Source of the DNA: Streptomyces chrestomyceticus JCM 4735
GTDB lineage: Bacteria; Actinomycetota; Actinomycetes; Streptomycetales; Streptomycetaceae
Reading direction: 5' to 3'
NCBI RefSeq assembly: GCF_003865135.1
Contig: NZ_BHZC01000001.1
Span: 9,300,001-9,364,000, forward strand
Length of the DNA stretch: 64,000 nt
Below are positions 25,777 through 34,995 of this stretch, piece after piece. A program made the position numbers and the translations under genes. The notes under the pieces were generated by a model that was given only the letters and a program-made list of their open reading frames with translations, did not search any database and was not told the DNA's origin. Numbering within the stretch: the stretch's first letter is position 1; every line of letters begins with the position of its first letter.

Positions 25777-26330
25777 TCAGTGCGGCGCCCGCAGGCCGGC
25801 GACCGTCATGCGGATCAGCAGCTCGTAGCTGTCGTCCAGGTTCTCGGGCAGGCCGAAGGCGTCCTGAGCTTCCAGGACCGCGAAGCCGTGGACGGCCGCA
25901 CGCAGACATCGCGCGGCATGGATCGCGGCGGAGTCCTCCAACCCGTAAGCGCGCAGGGCGGCGGTGATGATGTCGACCAGGCGCGTCCCGGCCTCGGCCG
26001 TCCGCGGGTCGGGGCTCTGGAGCACGGCCGAATAGCGGTGCGGGTGTTGCCGCGCGTAGTGCCGCCACGCCGTCATGAACGCGCGGATCGCCTCGTCGGC
26101 GGAGCGGCCGAGCACGGCGCGCCCGGCCCGGTCCGCGATGTCGTTCATGACGCGGGCCGATACGAGGGCCCGCAGTTCGGCGAGGGAGCGCACGTGCTTG
26201 TACAGGGACGGGGTGGTGACGCCCGCCCGGCCGGACACCGCCGACAGGGTCAGGGCCTCGGGGCCCCCTCGTCCACCACCTCTATCGCGAGGCCGACCAC
26301 CGCGCTCGTGGACAGCGCCGCTCTAGCCAC
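25777..26330 (-). CDS. TetR-family regulator, one frameshift
   Basis: The C-terminal 153 codons (from MSGRAGVTTPSLYKHVRSLAE) are a TetR ligand domain with the second half of the HTH. The missing N-terminus is present one frame off: from GTG 26330 it reads VARAALSTSAVVGLAIEVVDEG, and then needs one extra G or C in the GGGG/CCCCC stretch at 26261-26268 to continue as GPEALTLSAVSGRAG. So one base is missing from the DNA as given. The GTG overlaps the hydrolase stop by 8 nt (GTGGCTAG), a translational-coupling geometry. Its operator is probably the repeat upstream of the hydrolase at 27200-27219. Confidence 0.75.
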
Positions 26331-27186
26331 GCGCACCGCCACCCTTGACGAACTTCACCACAGCGGTGGCGACTTCGGCGGGGAACTGGACGTGTGCGTA
26401 GTGCCCCGCGCCCTCGATCAGTTCGAGCCGGCCGAGTCCGGCAGGCAGTTCCGCCACGATGCCTTCGCCTTCGGCTTCGGGATCGGGCCAGTCGGGATCG
26501 AGCGTGCCCATGAGGACGAGCACCGGGCAGCGGACATCGGCGAGCCGGGCACCGGCATCGGTCGGTGCGGACCGGCCCAGCTTGCCGACGACGGCCATCC
26601 GGCCCGGACGGCGCAAGTCCGCCTCGACAGCGGCGAGGTGGTCGCCGAAACCGGAGGGCCGGGCACCCGGGCAGGCGTGGTCGAGGTAGCGCAGCCACAA
26701 CGGGACGCTGCGTAGCAGGGCGGCGCCCATGAGCAGGGTGGCGCCCGTGCGGTAGCGGGCATGGGTCAGCAGATCGCCCAGGTTGACCTGCTGCGCGCGG
26801 GTGAACGGGCTGATCTCGACGATGGCCCGGACCAGGTCCGGCGCCTCGGCCGCGGCGATGGTGGCGGCGCCCCCGCTGAAGGAGTGGCCGACGATGACGG
26901 CGGGGCCGCCCAGGTGCCTGATCAGGGCGAGGAGGTCGCCGGCCACGTCGGTACGGGTGTACGAGTCCCAGCCGGTGCTGGACTCCCCGTGGCCCCGCAG
27001 GTCCATCCGCGCGACGCGGAAGCCGGCCGTCGAGAGCCGGGCGGCCATCTCGCGGTAGGCCGTCCTGTTCTCGCCCATGCCGTGCGCGAGGACGATCAGC
27101 GGTCCCTTGCCGGTCACGTCGTACGCCAGGTGCCGGCCGTCGACCGGCAGGAATTCCGTCGCGGGCGCTGCTCGGTTAATGCTCAT
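26323..27186 (-). CDS. Alpha/beta-hydrolase
   Basis: 287 aa. Oxyanion HGMGENRTAYR, nucleophile elbow GHSFSGG (Ser), acid in MGTLDPDWPD and GAGHYAHV (His) complete the triad. The fold is that of small esterases, haloperoxidase-like hydrolases or epoxide hydrolases. First gene of a two-gene unit with the TetR gene, with overlapping stop and start. Substrate unknown. An operator-like repeat sits just upstream of the ATG. Confidence 0.88.
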   Translation of the reverse strand: MSINRAAPATEFLPVDGRHLAYDVTGKGPLIVLAHGMGENRTAYREMAARLSTAGFRVARMDLRGHGESSTGWDSYTRTDVAGDLLALIRHLGGPAVIVGHSFSGGAATIAAAEAPDLVRAIVEISPFTRAQQVNLGDLLTHARYRTGATLLMGAALLRSVPLWLRYLDHACPGARPSGFGDHLAAVEADLRRPGRMAVVGKLGRSAPTDAGARLADVRCPVLVLMGTLDPDWPDPEAEGEGIVAELPAGLGRLELIEGAGHYAHVQFPAEVATAVVKFVKGGGARG

Positions 27187-27199
27187 AACCAGAAAGCTA

Positions 27200-27219
27200 A
27201 CACCATTAACCAGTGGTGT
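27200..27219. promoter_or_regulatory. Inverted repeat upstream of hydrolase-TetR unit
   Basis: ACACCA (27200-27205) and TGGTGT (27214-27219) flank an 8-nt centre, 14 bp upstream of the hydrolase ATG, in an AT-rich patch unlike its surroundings. Likely the autoregulatory site of the TetR protein encoded second in the unit. Confidence 0.5.
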
Positions 27220-27248
27220 CAGTACCTACGGCCGAGGTCGCACGGCCG

Positions 27249-27297
27249 GGGCCGGCCCGGTCGTGCGGGACGATTCCCGCACGACCGGGCCGGCCTG
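27249..27297. terminator. Long perfect hairpin terminator
   Basis: GGCCGGCCCGGTCGTGCGGG and its reverse complement CCCGCACGACCGGGCCGGCC form a stem of about 20 bp with a short loop (ACGATT), 11 bp past the stop of the epimerase-like gene. It ends that leftward operon. Confidence 0.9.
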
Positions 27298-27308
27298 AGG
27301 GCGCCGTA

Positions 27309-28205
27309 TCAGGCAGTGGTGTAGGCACCGGCTTCGATGTCCTCGACCAGGGTCGGCCCGGTGGGGGTCCAGGAGAGCATGGCGCGGGTCAGCTCGCTGG
27401 ACGCGGTCATGGTCTTGGTGAAGAAGCTGCCGACGAATCCGAAGTGCGCGTCGGCGTCCTGCGGGTCGATCGAGACGACCGGGAGGCCGAGGCTCCGGCC
27501 GATGGCTTCGGCGATCGCCTTGGTGGTCACGGCCTCCTCGGCGACGGCGTGCAGCCGCGACCCGGCCGGGGCCTTCTCCATGCCGAGACGGATGAGCCGG
27601 GCGGCGTCGCCCCGGTGCACCGCCGACCAGGTGGTGGAGCCGTCACCGATGTAGCCGGAGACGCCCTGCTTGCGGGCGGCGCCCGTGAGGAAGTTGACGA
27701 ATCCCCAGTCACCGTTGCCGTGGACGCTCGGCGAGAACCGGGTGATCACGGTGCGTACGCCGTGGGGGACGTAGTCCAGGGCGAGATTCTCGCTGCCGCC
27801 CCGGTTCGACTCCAGGCCGACGGCGGGGGAGACGTCGGTCTCCGTGGCCGGCCGGCCCTGGACGAGACCGGAGAGGGGTGCGGCGACGATGAACGGGCGG
27901 TCGGTGCCCACCAGCGTCTCGGCGAGGATGTGCACCGAGGCCCGCTCGGAGCGGTCGGTCTCGGCCGGGTTGCCCCAGTCGTGCTTGTTGGCCATGTGAA
28001 TGACCGCGTCGGCCTCCGCGGCACCGCGGCGCAAGGACTCCAGGTCGTCCAGGTCACCGCGGAGGACGTCGACGCCCTTGGCCTTCAAGGTCTGTTCGGC
28101 CTGGTCCGACCGGGCGAGCCCGACGACCTGGTGTCCGGTGGCGGTCAGCTCGTCCACGATGGCGGAGCCGATCCAGCCGGTTGCTCCGGTTACGAAAGCA
28201 CGCAT
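27309..28205 (-). CDS. NAD-dependent epimerase/dehydratase-like oxidoreductase
   Basis: 298 aa extended SDR: FVTGATGWIGSAIVDEL at the N-terminus (GATGxIG), then GDLDDLESL, VIHMANK and SVHGNGDWGFV. The catalytic Y-x-x-x-K is not obvious, so it may be a binding or atypical member. Same strand as a DHA2 pump, with a 110-bp gap. The pair is divergent from a TetR gene with paired operators and probably co-regulated. Confidence 0.82.
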   Translation of the reverse strand: MRAFVTGATGWIGSAIVDELTATGHQVVGLARSDQAEQTLKAKGVDVLRGDLDDLESLRRGAAEADAVIHMANKHDWGNPAETDRSERASVHILAETLVGTDRPFIVAAPLSGLVQGRPATETDVSPAVGLESNRGGSENLALDYVPHGVRTVITRFSPSVHGNGDWGFVNFLTGAARKQGVSGYIGDGSTTWSAVHRGDAARLIRLGMEKAPAGSRLHAVAEEAVTTKAIAEAIGRSLGLPVVSIDPQDADAHFGFVGSFFTKTMTASSELTRAMLSWTPTGPTLVEDIEAGAYTTA

Positions 28206-28315
28206 CTGCGTGGCCTCCTGTTTTCTGTAGAAGATGCCCGTACGGGATGTCCGTATGGGAGGTCTGTAGGGGATGCCCCTGTGAGAAGGGGGCGTTGGGG
28301 CGCGGGGCCGCCCGC

Positions 28316-29806
28316 TCACCTGCTCGCGGCGCTTCGGTGGGCGCGCGCCGCCCCGGCGACGACGAGTGCTCCCGCGAGCAGGGTCAGCAGGGCGGCCGCG
28401 CGCAAGGCGGTGTCCGCGCCGTCGGTGAACGCCTCGGTGATGGCGCGGTGCTGGGCCGGCTCCAGCGCCAGGGCCTCCGCCACGGTGCGCGGAACCGGGG
28501 TGTGACGGCTGAGGCTGTCCGGCAGGTGACTGGTGAACCCCGCGGTGAGAATGGTGCCCACGACGGCGACTCCCAGTGCGCTGCCCAGTTCCCGGGTCGC
28601 GGACTGGCGTCCGCCGGCGATTCCGGCCTGTTCCACGGGGAGTCCCGAGGCGATCTCCGCGGTCAGGCACGGCCCGGCGAGCATGATGCCGAGGCCGATG
28701 ACGAACAGTGCCACGGCGTAGACGGGGTACGGCAGGGCCGTGGCGTAGGACAGCCCGAACAGGCCGGTGCTGGTGAGGAGGAAGGCTGCCGCGAGGGTCA
28801 CGGGCAGACCGACGCGGTGGATGAGGCCCGGTACGTAACGGGTGCCCACCAGGAGCGGCAGGGTCAGCGGGATGATCCCGAGACCCGCCTGCAGGACGGA
28901 GAAGCCGCGGCCGTACTGGAGCAGCGAGGCGTTGACGTAGAAGAGGCCGAAGTTCCCGAAGAACAGGACGGTCATGCCGATGGCGGCGCTGCTCAGCAGG
29001 GGGTTGCGGAACAGGCGGGGGTCGAGCATGGGGTGGGGTGTGCGCAGTTCCACCAGGACCCAGACGAGGCCGAGTGCGAGGCTGCAGGCGAACGCGACGA
29101 GGACGACCGTGCTGCCCCACCCCTGTTCGGGCCCCTCGATGATGCCGGTCAGCAAGGCGACGACGGCGGCCACGAACAGCACCGCACCGGGCAGGTCGAG
29201 GCTGCGGGCGTGGCGTGTGCTGACCGGTGCGCAGGTCGCCACCCACACCAGGCAGCAGACCGCGACCAGTGCGACCGCGACGAACAGCATGCGCCAAGAG
29301 GCGACGCTCAGCAGCGTCCCGCCGCCGACGTTGCCGACGACACCGCCGATACCGGTCGCCGCCGCCCACACCGCCAGCGCGTGGCCGCGCCGTCGGGGCG
29401 CTGTGGCGTGGATGAGGATGCCGACGCAGTTGGGCAGCACGCAGGCCGCGCCGAGGCCGGTGACGGCACGTCCGGCCAGCATGACGGGCACGTTCGGCGC
29501 CACGGACGAGAGGACGGCCCCGGCCGCGAAGACGCCCAGTCCGGTCAGGAGCGTGCCCTTGCGGCCGAACTTGTCACCGGCGGCACCGGCGGGGATGACC
29601 AGGCAGGCGAAGACGACGACGTAGGCGTCGACGATCCACAGCAGCTCGGCCGACGTCGGATGCAGCGAGCTCGCCGCGAGCTTCGGTACGGCCAGGTTGA
29701 TCGCGGCGACGAAACCGACGACCAGGGCGGTGCACACACTCATGCCGGCGAGCACCAGGCCGGGCCGTTGGGCCTGGCGCACGGGGCGTTCCAGCGTGGA
29801 GGTCAT
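28316..29806 (-). CDS. DHA2-family (EmrB/QacA) MFS transporter
   Basis: 496 aa, about 14 helices. Motif A is GAAGDKFGRKGTLLTG, and motif C-like TGIGGVVGNVGGG is present. It is shorter in the last loop than the 14 kb pump. First gene of the leftward unit (pump, epimerase-like), divergent from tetR across a 192-bp control region with two 19-bp palindromes. The substrate is probably the TetR ligand. Confidence 0.9.
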   Translation of the reverse strand: MTSTLERPVRQAQRPGLVLAGMSVCTALVVGFVAAINLAVPKLAASSLHPTSAELLWIVDAYVVVFACLVIPAGAAGDKFGRKGTLLTGLGVFAAGAVLSSVAPNVPVMLAGRAVTGLGAACVLPNCVGILIHATAPRRRGHALAVWAAATGIGGVVGNVGGGTLLSVASWRMLFVAVALVAVCCLVWVATCAPVSTRHARSLDLPGAVLFVAAVVALLTGIIEGPEQGWGSTVVLVAFACSLALGLVWVLVELRTPHPMLDPRLFRNPLLSSAAIGMTVLFFGNFGLFYVNASLLQYGRGFSVLQAGLGIIPLTLPLLVGTRYVPGLIHRVGLPVTLAAAFLLTSTGLFGLSYATALPYPVYAVALFVIGLGIMLAGPCLTAEIASGLPVEQAGIAGGRQSATRELGSALGVAVVGTILTAGFTSHLPDSLSRHTPVPRTVAEALALEPAQHRAITEAFTDGADTALRAAALLTLLAGALVVAGAARAHRSAASR

Positions 29807-29932
29807 AGTTCACAGGTCCTTTTCGGATGCTCCTCGACGGCACGGCGGAGCCCGGGGCGGGGAGCTGGCTTCGGACGGTCTGCCGCACACAGGACAGGGC
29901 GGCGGGCCGGGCAGCCGCGGGCGGCGGCACTT

Positions 29933-29985
29933 ACGAGTCACCGTGCCTCGTAAACGTAGCACAGATACGAGGCATGGTGACTCGT
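29933..29985. promoter_or_regulatory. Twin 19-bp TetR operators between pump and tetR
   Basis: ACGAGTCACCGTGCCTCGT (29933-29951) and ACGAGGCATGGTGACTCGT (29967-29985) are each near-palindromes and are also reverse complements of each other at 18 of 19 positions, centre-to-centre 34 bp. Beyond the second site lies a -10-like TATAGT (29986-29991), 8 nt from the ATG of tetR. TetR dimers on both would close the divergent promoters. Confidence 0.8.
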
Positions 29986-29998
29986 TATAGTGGGGGGC

Positions 29999-30607
29999 AT
30001 GGTTGAGGAACACGGCCGCAGTGGGCGGCCCCGCAGTGAACGCGCCCGGACGGCCGTCCTGAACGCGGTCGACGACCTGCTCGTCGAGGTCGGCTACGCG
30101 GCGCTGACCATGAAAGGCATCGCGGAACGCGCGGGCGTGGGGCGGCAGACCGTGTACCGGTGGTGGTCCAACAAGGCGGAAGTCCTCTACGAGGCCAGCG
30201 CCATCGACGCGCGGAAGGAACTCTCGGTCCCCTTGAGCGGCGACCCGGCACAAGACTTCACGGCCTACCTGGACGCGCTCGTGAAGTTCCTCGCGCACTC
30301 CGACGCCGGAGCCGCCTACCGGGCGCTCATCGGGGAAGCCCAGCACGACCCGGCCGTCGCGTCGCTGCTCTCCTCCGGGGACATCATCGGCGAGAGCGCC
30401 GCGAAGGTCGTGGAACCGGCGCTCGACGCGAGCGGCAGCGACCTCTCCGTGGAGCAGGCGACGGCACTCCTCGTCGGCCCGCCCTTCTTCCACATCCTGT
30501 CCGGGCGCGGCGTGGAGAGCATCGACACCCGCCGGCTGGCCGAGGAGTTCACGCGGGTTCTCGCGGTCCGCAGGCAGCAGGACCAAGGCGTGACGGCCGA
30601 CAGTTGA
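29999..30607 (+). CDS. TetR-family transcriptional regulator
   Basis: 202 aa. HTH at residues 14-62 (DLLVEVGYAALTMKGIAERA, GVGRQTVYRWWSNKAEVL) followed by a ligand domain of the TetR_C_11-like pattern. The start could be GTG 29990, but the -10 TATAGT ends at 29991, so ATG 29999 is probably the first base(s) of a leaderless mRNA. It should repress the divergent pump operon and itself via the twin operators. Confidence 0.88.
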   Translation: MVEEHGRSGRPRSERARTAVLNAVDDLLVEVGYAALTMKGIAERAGVGRQTVYRWWSNKAEVLYEASAIDARKELSVPLSGDPAQDFTAYLDALVKFLAHSDAGAAYRALIGEAQHDPAVASLLSSGDIIGESAAKVVEPALDASGSDLSVEQATALLVGPPFFHILSGRGVESIDTRRLAEEFTRVLAVRRQQDQGVTADS

Positions 30608-30668
30608 CGCCCGGCGCCGGGCGGAACTCAGTAATGTGGCGTGCGTCGCTTCAGGGGAAGGGGACCGT

Positions 30669-32192
30669 ATGACCCGATCCGACCGAGCACCCGAGATCCG
30701 TACCGCGTCCGGCGTCGTCCGGGGCCGGTGGCGGGACGGTGTGGCTGTTTTCCTGGGTATTCCGTACGCCCGGCCGCCCGTCGGTGACCTGCACCTGGCC
30801 GGGCCGGTGCCCGCGTCGCCCTGGGACGGCGTACGGGACGCCGACGCCTTCGGGCCGGCGCCGCCGCAGTCCCTCGCGGTCGGTTACGGCACCGGACGGC
30901 AGAGCGTGGCCGGCGCGGACGACTGGCTGACGGTCAACGTCTTCAGCCCCGATCCCGGCGCGGCGGGGCTGGCGGTCATGGTCTGGATCTACGGCGGCAT
31001 GTACATGATCGGGTCGGCCGACGGGCCCGGCTACGACGGTGCGGCCCTGGCACGCCGGGACACCGTCCTGGTGACGTTCAACCACCGGGTGGGCGCGGAA
31101 GGCTACGGACAGTTCGCGGACGCGCCGCCCAACCGGGCCCTGCTGGACCAGCTCGCCGCGCTGGAATGGGTCCGCGAGAACATCGCGGCTTTCGGCGGCG
31201 ACCCGGACCGGGTGACCGTCTTCGGCGAGTCCGCGGGCGCGGGGGCGGTGGCCGCGCTGATGGCGACGCCCCGCGCGGCCGGACTCTTCCACCGAGCCGT
31301 GGCGCAGAGCGTGCCGGGCACCTTCTACAGCCTGCCGCTGGCCGCGGACATCGGTACGGCCGTCGCCGCCGAACTGGGCCTGGCCCCGACACGCGCCGCT
31401 CTGGCGCCGGTGGCCCCCGACGCCCTGCGGGACGCGGCGGACACCGTACTGAACTCCATGGCCGACCACGGGAAGCGGTGGGGCCGGGCAGCCCGGGTCC
31501 GGATGCCGTTCGCCCCCGTCGTCGACGGCGACCTCCTGCCGCGGACTCCCTGGGAAGCGCTGCGCGCGGGCCAGAGCGCCGGTGTCGAACTCGTGGTGGG
31601 ACACACCCGGGACGAATGCCGGGGATTCACCGCGCTCTCGGGGCGGCGCGGAAAGGTCACCGAGGAAGAGGCCGCCGCCCTCCTTGAGTGGTGCGCGCCC
31701 GATGCCGCCGGAGCCCGCGCCTACCGGGCGGGCCACCCGGACGCGAACCCCACCGACCTGCAGGACCTGGTGCTGTCCGACTGGCTGTTCCGGATGCCCA
31801 GCCTCCACCTGGCCGACGCCCACACCGCCGGCGGCGGCACCGCCTACCTGTACGAAATGGCCTGGCCGAGCCCGGCGATGGGCGGCGCGCTCGGCGCCTG
31901 CCACGGGCTCGACGTCCCGCTGGTCTTCGGCAACCACGGCGGAGAGATCGGGGAAATGCTCCTGGGGAAGGACCCCTCTCCCGAGGCCACGGCAGTCTCG
32001 GAGTCGATGATGGCGGCCTGGACCGCCTTCGCCGGGACCGGCGCGCCCGGCTGGCCCCCGTACCGGCCCGAGGACCGGCTGACCCGTGTGTTCAACGCGG
32101 AATCCGCCACGGTGCCGTACCCGGAGGAGACCTCACGCCGGATCTGGGCGGACTGGTCCTTCGCCGCGCTGGAACCGACGGGCGGCGGGTGA
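30669..32192 (+). CDS. Type-B carboxylesterase
   Basis: 507 aa, the normal length of carboxylesterase/lipase type B. N-terminal IRTASGVVRGRWRDGVAVFLGIPYARPP, oxyanion WIYGGMYMIG, nucleophile FGESAGAGAV (Ser) and His in ACHGLDVPLVFG are in order. No signal peptide, so intracellular. GGGGAAGGGG lies upstream of ATG 30669. Substrate unknown. It follows tetR by 61 bp and may share its transcript. A strong hairpin follows. Confidence 0.92.
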   Translation: MTRSDRAPEIRTASGVVRGRWRDGVAVFLGIPYARPPVGDLHLAGPVPASPWDGVRDADAFGPAPPQSLAVGYGTGRQSVAGADDWLTVNVFSPDPGAAGLAVMVWIYGGMYMIGSADGPGYDGAALARRDTVLVTFNHRVGAEGYGQFADAPPNRALLDQLAALEWVRENIAAFGGDPDRVTVFGESAGAGAVAALMATPRAAGLFHRAVAQSVPGTFYSLPLAADIGTAVAAELGLAPTRAALAPVAPDALRDAADTVLNSMADHGKRWGRAARVRMPFAPVVDGDLLPRTPWEALRAGQSAGVELVVGHTRDECRGFTALSGRRGKVTEEEAAALLEWCAPDAAGARAYRAGHPDANPTDLQDLVLSDWLFRMPSLHLADAHTAGGGTAYLYEMAWPSPAMGGALGACHGLDVPLVFGNHGGEIGEMLLGKDPSPEATAVSESMMAAWTAFAGTGAPGWPPYRPEDRLTRVFNAESATVPYPEETSRRIWADWSFAALEPTGGG

Positions 32193-32219
32193 CGGCACCG
32201 GCCTATCAGCGGTAACACG

Positions 32220-32254
32220 CCCTCGCCCCCGGCCTGTTCGGCCGGGGGCGAGGG
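32220..32254. terminator. Bidirectional hairpin terminator
   Basis: CCCTCGCCCCCGGCC (32220-32234) and GGCCGGGGGCGAGGG (32240-32254) form a perfect 15-bp stem with a TGTTC loop between the esterase and the convergent mannosyltransferase gene. Confidence 0.9.
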
Positions 32255-32280
32255 GGTACGGGCGGTACGGACGGGCCCGG

Positions 32281-33543
32281 TCAGCCGGTCCAGCGTCCGG
32301 TGAAGAAGGTCAGGGCGAACACCGTGCTTACGGGGGCCGCCAGGCAGAGGTACGCGGTCTTGAACCGGGGGCTGCGCAGACTCCAGGCGGCCAGGCCGAT
32401 CCACAGGGGCCACCACAGGAGGGCGGCTCGGGGGATGGAGACGTACCAGTACGAGGTGCCCAGGGCACACAGGCTGAGGGCGACGTAGACGGTCTCGGGC
32501 CAGCGGCGCTTGCGCGCCAGGACGACGAGCAGCGCCAGGCCGACGGCCATGACCACGAGTTCGGCCTGGAACATGAAGGCGTAACCGGTGCTCTGGGACC
32601 GGTCGAAGGCGTTGTTCCAGGTGGTGATCCAGGCTTCCCAGGGCGTGTGGAAGACGCGGTACCAGCCGCGTTCCTGGGCGTGCTTCCAGGCCATCCAGTC
32701 ACCGGTGCGGGACTGCAGGAACCAACTGAAGAGGAACAGGGGCAGCGCGGGGAGGGCCAGCCAGGGGAGCGGGCGCAGGTTGCGGGTGCTGCGGAGGCTG
32801 AGCAGGAAGTGGGTGGCCAGGGCCGCGGCCAGGAAGAGGCCGCTGACGCGTACGGCGGTGGCCGCGGCGGTCAGCGCCATGGCCAGGGGCCAGTTGTGGC
32901 GTCGGGCCGCCAGCCAGGCGGGCAGGGCCAGGGCCAGGAAGAGGGCCTCGGTGTAGCCGACGGCCAGGAAGACGGCGCACGGGGATATCAGGAAGAACAG
33001 GACGCTGCGCCAGCCCGCCTCCCTGTCGTACAGGTGGTGCCGGGTGATACGGGCCAGCGCCAGGACGGCGACGGCACCGGAGACGAAGGAGACCGCCAGT
33101 CCGGCCAGCCCCCAGTCCGGCACGACGACGTGGACCGCCCGCAGCACGAGGGGGAAGCCGGGGAAGAAGGCTTCCCGGTTGTCCCAGTCGGCCTGCCAGG
33201 GCCCGGCCTGCCCGGGAAAGTAGCCCTGCTGGGCGATGTGCAGGAAGTGGTCCCAGTCCCAGTGCTGGAACGGGGCGAGGAGTGGGCCGGGATCGTGGGT
33301 GCCCGGGTCGGAGGGGAACAGCCACCGGGCGCAGTAGGCCGTCAGCCAGATCCCCACGCGCGTCGACAGGTACAGCCACAGGATGTCCCGGTCCGCGGCG
33401 CTGGGGCGCCAGGCCGCGGGACCGCGCTTGCCCCAGAGCGCACGGCCGGTCCGCACGGCGGGGCCGGGCGGACGCGGAAGGCGCCCGGGCGGCGTGGCCG
33501 GCGGATGGGAGGGCTCGCGCGCGTCGATCGACGAAGGGGGCAT
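32281..33543 (-). CDS. PIG-V-like mannosyltransferase-family membrane protein
   Basis: 420 aa with about nine hydrophobic helices. The early loop contains QHWDWDHFLHIAQQGYF, the Asp-rich segment typical of PIG-V/GPI-mannosyltransferase-2-like integral membrane glycosyltransferases, which use a polyprenyl-phosphate sugar. Actinobacterial members mannosylate envelope glycans or proteins; the acceptor here is unknown. AAGGAAA precedes ATG 33543, so the longer open frame upstream is not used. An 80-residue Pro/Arg-rich cytoplasmic N-terminus precedes the first helix. Confidence 0.8.
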   Translation of the reverse strand: MPPSSIDAREPSHPPATPPGRLPRPPGPAVRTGRALWGKRGPAAWRPSAADRDILWLYLSTRVGIWLTAYCARWLFPSDPGTHDPGPLLAPFQHWDWDHFLHIAQQGYFPGQAGPWQADWDNREAFFPGFPLVLRAVHVVVPDWGLAGLAVSFVSGAVAVLALARITRHHLYDREAGWRSVLFFLISPCAVFLAVGYTEALFLALALPAWLAARRHNWPLAMALTAAATAVRVSGLFLAAALATHFLLSLRSTRNLRPLPWLALPALPLFLFSWFLQSRTGDWMAWKHAQERGWYRVFHTPWEAWITTWNNAFDRSQSTGYAFMFQAELVVMAVGLALLVVLARKRRWPETVYVALSLCALGTSYWYVSIPRAALLWWPLWIGLAAWSLRSPRFKTAYLCLAAPVSTVFALTFFTGRWTG

Positions 33544-33626
33544 AAACGTTTCCTTGAGGGTGTGGACAGGCAGACCTGGACGCCCGGCGGCGGTCCGCCG
33601 GGTGCCGGACGACGGAGCGGGCCGGA

Positions 33627-34046
33627 TCAGGGCGGTTCGGTGGCCGTCTCCCGAGGGGCGTCCGAGGACGAAGTGGTGGCCGTGGTTTCCGGGGGAGCGG
33701 AAGGCGTGTCTGTGGACCCCGGGGGCGCGGAGGCGCTGACCGTGGACTCCGGAGTCGGCGGAGGCGTGGAACCGGGCGCCGGCTGCCGGTCTGGAGACGG
33801 CCGAGCGGGCGGCGGCGGGCCGGCCGGACCCACCGGGGCCGGAGTACGGGAGAGCAGCGCGACCGTGGTGGCGGCGCCGCCACCGAAGGCCAGGCACACC
33901 ACGCTCACCACCGCGACGACGCGTCGCCGCCGCGCCCGCCGCCCGCGCGCGGCGATCTCGCCCGCCGACGCGGTGACGCTGCCGTCCCGTCCGGCCTCGG
34001 CCGCTTCCTGGAACAGGGACCGCAGCGGGTCCTGGGGCTCAGACAC
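33627..34046 (-). CDS. Membrane partner of ECF sigma factor (putative anti-sigma)
   Basis: 139 aa. A short soluble N-terminus (MSEPQDPLRSLFQEAAEAGRD), an Arg-rich stretch, one helix (VVAVVSVVCLAFGGGAATTVALL), and an exported Pro/Thr/Ser-rich tail. GTG 34046 overlaps the sigma-factor stop by 8 nt (GTGTCTGA), so the two are coupled. Size, topology and position match one-pass anti-sigma factors, but no zinc-binding HxxxCxxC motif is present, so the label is an inference from context. Confidence 0.7.
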   Translation of the reverse strand: MSEPQDPLRSLFQEAAEAGRDGSVTASAGEIAARGRRARRRRVVAVVSVVCLAFGGGAATTVALLSRTPAPVGPAGPPPPARPSPDRQPAPGSTPPPTPESTVSASAPPGSTDTPSAPPETTATTSSSDAPRETATEPP

Positions 34047-34563
34047 CGGGCGCCTCCTCGATGCGCGGGTCGTGCAGACGGCCGGCGAGTGCCTTGCGGC
34101 CGCGGCTCAGATGGGTCTTGACGGTGCTCGCCGACAGTCCCGTCTCACTCGTGATCTGTTCGACGGAGAGATCGCACAGGTAGTGCAGGGTGAGCGTGCG
34201 ACGCTGCTGCGCAGGCAGTTCCCGCAGCGCGCCGACCAGCGCGACCTGCGCCGGTCCCGGCCCCTCGACATGGGGCGGGGCGCCGCTGCGCCGCCACGCG
34301 TCGGCGCTCCGGCGCAGGCGCCGCCACCGGCTGACCGCCAGCCGCCAGGCGACCGTACGGATCCATGCCTCCGGCTGCCCGTTCCGGTCGAGCTGCCGGC
34401 GCCGGCTCCAGCCTCTGACGAACGCCTCCTGCACCACGTCCTGCGCCTCGTGCAGGTCGCCGAGCATCACGTAGAGCTGACCCGTGAGCCGCGCGACCGT
34501 CTGGGCGTAGAACTCTTCGAACTCCTCGACGGTCAACAGCCACTCCCGGATCTCTCGCTTCAC
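34039..34563 (-). CDS. ECF RNA polymerase sigma factor (SigE-like)
   Basis: About 174 aa with sigma region 2 (FEEFYAQTVARLTGQLYVML, DLHEAQDVVQEAFVRGWSRR) and region 4 (LPAQQRRTLTLHYLCDLSVEQI, LSASTVKTHLSRGRKAL). It lacks the SnoaL domain of the 21 kb factor. The start is uncertain: GTG 34563 gives a family-length protein; the frame extends farther without a ribosome site. It overlaps the membrane-protein gene and so forms a signal-responsive pair. Trigger unknown. Confidence 0.82.
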   Translation of the reverse strand: MKREIREWLLTVEEFEEFYAQTVARLTGQLYVMLGDLHEAQDVVQEAFVRGWSRRRQLDRNGQPEAWIRTVAWRLAVSRWRRLRRSADAWRRSGAPPHVEGPGPAQVALVGALRELPAQQRRTLTLHYLCDLSVEQITSETGLSASTVKTHLSRGRKALAGRLHDPRIEEAPGV

Positions 34564-34995
34564 CTGCCATACGCCCCGCGGGCGCTGTTCGGTCGACACA
34601 CAGGACGAGGAAGTGACGTGACGCTCGTCACGGCGCCGGCCGGTGCGGCGCGCCGCACTGCCCACCGGACCGCCGGTGCGGGCGGATGCCGACGCCAGCG
34701 CGCCCCGGCGACGCGGGGTCGCCGGGGCGGGAACGGCAGGTCGCCGGACGGGACGGTGCCGACCGGAGGGCCTTCGACCGCAGCCGGCCTCCGGTTCGGC
34801 CCGTCCGGGTGTCTGTCCGCTCCAGTCTCGCACGTGAGCATGTCAGCCTGCCGGTGACCCCGGTGGGCGGCGGTGATCGGAGTGCGGTGTGCTCGGAGTG
34901 CGGTGTGCGCGGCTGCGGTGTGCGCGGGCAGGAAGCCGGCCTGGAGGCCGTCGGCCGGTGCGCGAGTGTTGCGGGAGTTGCTGGTGTCCCCGGTT
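34564..34995. other. 432-bp gap with short direct repeats
   Basis: Separates the sigma factor start from the NRPS stop. It holds CGGAGTGCGGTGTGC-type direct repeats at about 34877-34926 (three units). I see no convincing gene, and no clear terminator for the NRPS operon. The sigma promoter should be near 34600. Confidence 0.4.
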
